From Acanthornis magna (taxonomy: Eukaryota; Chordata; Aves; Passeriformes; Acanthizidae): 64,000 bases of DNA. The notes beneath the pieces are model-generated. The model made no database searches and was not told the DNA's origin. It saw nothing but the letters and a program-made list of their open reading frames with translations. Numbering within the stretch: the first letter of the stretch is position 1; each line of letters begins with the position of its first letter. A program made the position numbers and the translations under genes. This document shows positions 61,009 to 64,000 of the stretch, one piece after another. Where the stretch lies: contig JAWUZG010000970.1 in assembly GCA_036785705.1 (NCBI GenBank), positions 2,948,501 to 3,012,500 of the forward strand, read 5' to 3'.

Positions 61009-61162
61009 GAAAGGTTTATTATTCTTCAGCAGCAGTTGATCCAAAAAATGCCATTCACAGGTTCCCAGATTCAGAATGAGGCTGGTGTTTCAGTGAACAT
61101 TTAGATTAAGCTTCCTGTTCTGTTTCTTTAGAAATCTTCTTCCAGAGACGGTTTTCAGTCTT
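61009..61162 (-). CDS. Candidate terminal exon with poly(A) site (unidentified gene)
   Basis: On the minus strand a possible splice acceptor (CCTTAAC branch-like site, pyrimidine-rich TTACTCTACCTCCAACTCTGAG, cut before 61162) precedes 18 codons reading KTENRLWKKISKETEQEA. The stop is at 61106-61108. A canonical AATAAA lies 86 bases downstream (61015-61020), followed by a CA and a GT/T-rich stretch (TTTAGTGTTGTTAGG) of the kind found after cleavage sites. I do not recognise the peptide. No further exon of the gene could be found upstream, so this may be coincidence. Confidence 0.2.
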
Positions 61163-61190
61163 CTCAGAGTTGGAGGTAGAGTAAGTTAAG

Positions 61191-64000
61191 GACACAACAT
61201 CTCTTTTTTCCTACATCCTGATTGATAGCTTCTCCCTGCCTTCTTGGAGTACCTAGCATAAGGAAAATGTCTAGGGATATTTGTTTTTTCTAAGCCAACT
61301 ATTTGTTGTAGAATTTTTAAAATTAAGGTAGTGATAAATGAAATGAGAAATACATTGCATAGCCAACAGCAACTACTCTCACTGCCTGTTCCCAGTAACT
61401 TAATATGAAACCTGTGGAAGTGCAACTCATTATGTGAAGATGAGAGTGATCTATTCTGCAAGAATAACAAATTGCATATACCAATTAAGAACCCAGGCCA
61501 TCTGGCCCTTCAGCAAGACTTGCTGTATCTCCACTTGGTGTGATAAATTAAAAAGCTGTTTCTATGTGTGTACTCAGGCCAAACATATTTTCTTCAAAAA
61601 TATCTGCTGTCTTAGCCACTCATTAGGTCAAACAGAAGTTTTAAATTTTGTTTTAGTTACTGTTCTACGCTCTCATTTGACATCATTTCGTGCATGTGTA
61701 GATAATGATGTGAAATTCAGTGCTTTCTTTTCACAGTAGAAACTGTGTCTATCCATTTGTAGTGAGGAGACACAGTCACTGAGTTTCACTGTTACATAGA
61801 GGGAATTTCCTAGAACTGGCGCACTAATGATTAAACTACATTTGCCCTGAATCATAATTCATAGCTCCAGTTCCCTTCAGTGGTTGAAACCTTTGGTAAT
61901 ATACCAAAGCTATACCAAACCCACTACAGCATGTAGCCTCCAAATCTAACCTAGGCATCTACATGTTTTCTATGAGAGACTTGCCTGAAATAACCAGTGA
62001 AAGATTATAAGGAAAAAGTGTGACTTGTGTAACCAAGTGCAACCTAGAGTGGGATGCTTCTTTTCACTCAGTATTGACAGTCAGGATATTTTACCTTGGG
62101 TTACAGATCCCCTGTTGATAGAACAGTGTACACAGGGCTCTCCTACTGAAGCTCTTTGATTCTGTGCAGATAGTTATGTATCCAGCAGAGAGAGGGAAAA
62201 AGTAACTCTTATTTGATTGATAAACGCTTGTATGGATGAATCAAATTTGTGTACTGATTAATCTTCAATTGTTTCTGAAAACAATAATGGTTTCATTATT
62301 TTTGAGATGTTTATTAGATAGCCTGATGATTTCTGAAACTCCCTGGTTTGAGATCCCTTGTCCCAAAGGAATTTTGAACCTTATCTTGGGGGTATGTCTT
62401 CAGTAACTGCTGTAAGAGATGATGCAAGAAGCTTTTCCTGTCTCTGTGTCAGTGTGGGAGAGACTGAGAGCAATAGAGCACCAACAGTGGGGAAGTGGTG
62501 CTAGCTTTAACAATTCTCCACCCAGGAGCAATAACTACTAAGCTGGACTTGTCTATCCACAGCCAAAAAAACCAGCTGTCAGCATACTTAGTTCACAGAA
62601 TTCAGGATCCAGTAAATCCAAAATCCCAGCCCAGAACAGACAACAAGGCTACAGAGCTCAATTTACTCCTCTTGTTTCCATCAGGAATGGAGTACTAACT
62701 CCTCTAGTGAGATAACCCCAAAATTCATTCCCTGAGTTCCAGGGGCATTTTGTGATTCTTGGCTATGCAAAAATATTAGCCTGCAGGTCAGGAGATCAGG
62801 AAAGCTGGTTGCCCTGTGAGAGTGTGCACATCTGCTCATGATCTGCAGATGTCCTTGATATTTCTGACTTAATTGATGAATTCTAAATTCTGCTTGAGCT
62901 GGAGGAGTAGGGCAGATTAATGTGTTTGGAGGATGATATTCTTGCACTTTGAGAGCAGTGTGAAGGCCTTGAGACATTTCAAAATTGGTGCCTCAGGAAA
63001 TATATCTAAATGTTTCTGGGACAATGCCTGAAATAGGCATGTTATGGTTTAAATTTTGAACACTCGTATTTAATGGGAAATGAGTTATTACCTTTTTTTT
63101 CACCCATTTCAAAGAAATTTTGTAAATCAGGCTGGAGGTCTGATTTAAAGACTCAGACTGATAGCTGTTTTGATCAGCTTCAAGTAAGCCTTTACATTTT
63201 TAGTACATCTCTCAAACCTCCTCTACTATAAGTCCTCTCGGACATAACATCTTTCTATGAAAAGAAATATTTCAGAATTTGTAAATGGATAAGAAATTGT
63301 TACCTATGATTCCATTGGTTTCTAAAAAAATATTTGGATATCACTAAATATTTGGTCTTTCCCTGCTAGAAAAGGTTGGGATTCAAACCTTTTCTTTCTG
63401 TGCAATTATTTCAAAAAACAATTAAGAACATCTACTAGAACACTTTCCAGCAAAAACTGAAATTTGAGCCTTGTTGCTCATCTAGAAAAATTATTCATTC
63501 ATGGGAGAATGTTAGAATTTTATCTCTTTCTCCTAGTTAAGTGTATCTGTTGAGGGAAGAAAAAAACAAAATACAAAGCCATAATGTTTCAATGAAACTG
63601 TGACAAAAGAGGCCATGGTCATCAGCCAAATAGTTTATCAAGGCATGTCAATTCAGACTTTAAAGCTTTTGCCTTTTAAATCTGGCTAGATTTTGTATTT
63701 CTCATACAAATATCACTCTTCTTCCCTTGCCTTCTTCATAATACCAATAGTTGACCTCTGATTTTAACTCTGAAAGTAATGTGCATGTAAACAGGAGCTG
63801 CATGAGTAGTTCAGAGGGCATAGTTTTCTAGTGGTTAGACATAACAGCAACTCAGACTGGTTTTGTGATATTTAACAAATGGCTTATATTCTGTGTATGG
63901 CATGTGCCTAATTCCCTTACTATGCCTTTGCATATCTGCAAAACAGCACTTCAATACACAGGAAACAATCTCAGAGAATGAGATTATTTCCCAGTTTCAC
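61191..64000. other. Unannotated AT-rich non-coding stretch to window end
   Basis: No gene, RNA gene or identifiable repeat recognised. A 98-codon minus-strand open frame (62681-62977) has no recognisable domain. Confidence 0.5.

Noticed and set aside
62681..62977. 98-codon minus-strand frame as an upstream exon of the 61-kb candidate
   Set aside because: No splice sites in the right phase could be matched and the peptide is not recognisable.
63810..63870. tRNA-like A-box (CTAGTGGTTAGAC)
   Set aside because: No B-box, no cloverleaf-compatible acceptor stem and no T-arm follow within the proper distance.

Overview
This is a non-coding, AT-rich stretch of bird nuclear genome. The evidence is repeated CR1 LINE pieces ending in the CR1-type ATTCTATGA-like tail, several avian-type LTRs, no SINE-like repeats, and no operons or densely packed genes. 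A songbird is plausible because young LTR elements are so dominant, but that is inference. I found no convincing complete host protein-coding gene. The one host-gene candidate is a short possible terminal exon with a good poly(A) site on the minus strand near 61.0-61.2 kb. The window is best read as intron or gene-desert DNA colonised by retroelements.

The main feature is a full-length endogenous retrovirus on the minus strand (24391-31528). It has two 278/279-bp LTRs, a 6-bp GAACAT target duplication, a tRNA-Trp-like primer binding site and a polypurine tract. Its gag, pro (dUTPase plus protease) and pol lie in three frames. Each frame change is by -1, and both slippery heptamers are still present (GGGAAAC at gag/pro, AAATTTT at pro/pol). 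No env is recognisable: only about 0.36 kb separates pol from the polypurine tract. Every gene is broken by stops, frameshifts or active-site changes, although the LTRs differ at only three substitutions and one indel. This is the class II (alpha/betaretrovirus-like) type with the betaretroviral gag-pro-pol plan.

Around it, left to right: an LTR fragment (756-892); an old LTR (4456-5010); a long decayed CR1 on + (8550-11376) split by a 642-bp insertion flanked by ATCACC; an LTR fragment (about 12640-13180); an old + LTR (13274-14343) that holds a younger solo LTR with its GTACAG duplication and a short telomere-repeat insert; a CR1 nested in an LTR (17596-18825); a solo LTR with a TGGCC duplication (22612-23494); the provirus; an LTR-like block (32222-33760); a + LTR with a G-rich tract (40683-41177); CR1 remnants at 43, 47.6, 48.3, 56.5 and 57.7 kb; LTRs at 44.6 and 50.8 kb; and a solo LTR with a CCAAAA duplication (59422-59967).

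The remaining AT-rich DNA shows only simple repeats, notably a 44-base A run and a GT microsatellite, plus isolated chance-length open frames. I saw no CRISPR array, rRNA, convincing tRNA or undescribed gene system. The findings of most interest are the retained double-frameshift design of the env-less provirus, the mismatch between its LTR identity and its lesion load, and the nested insertions.
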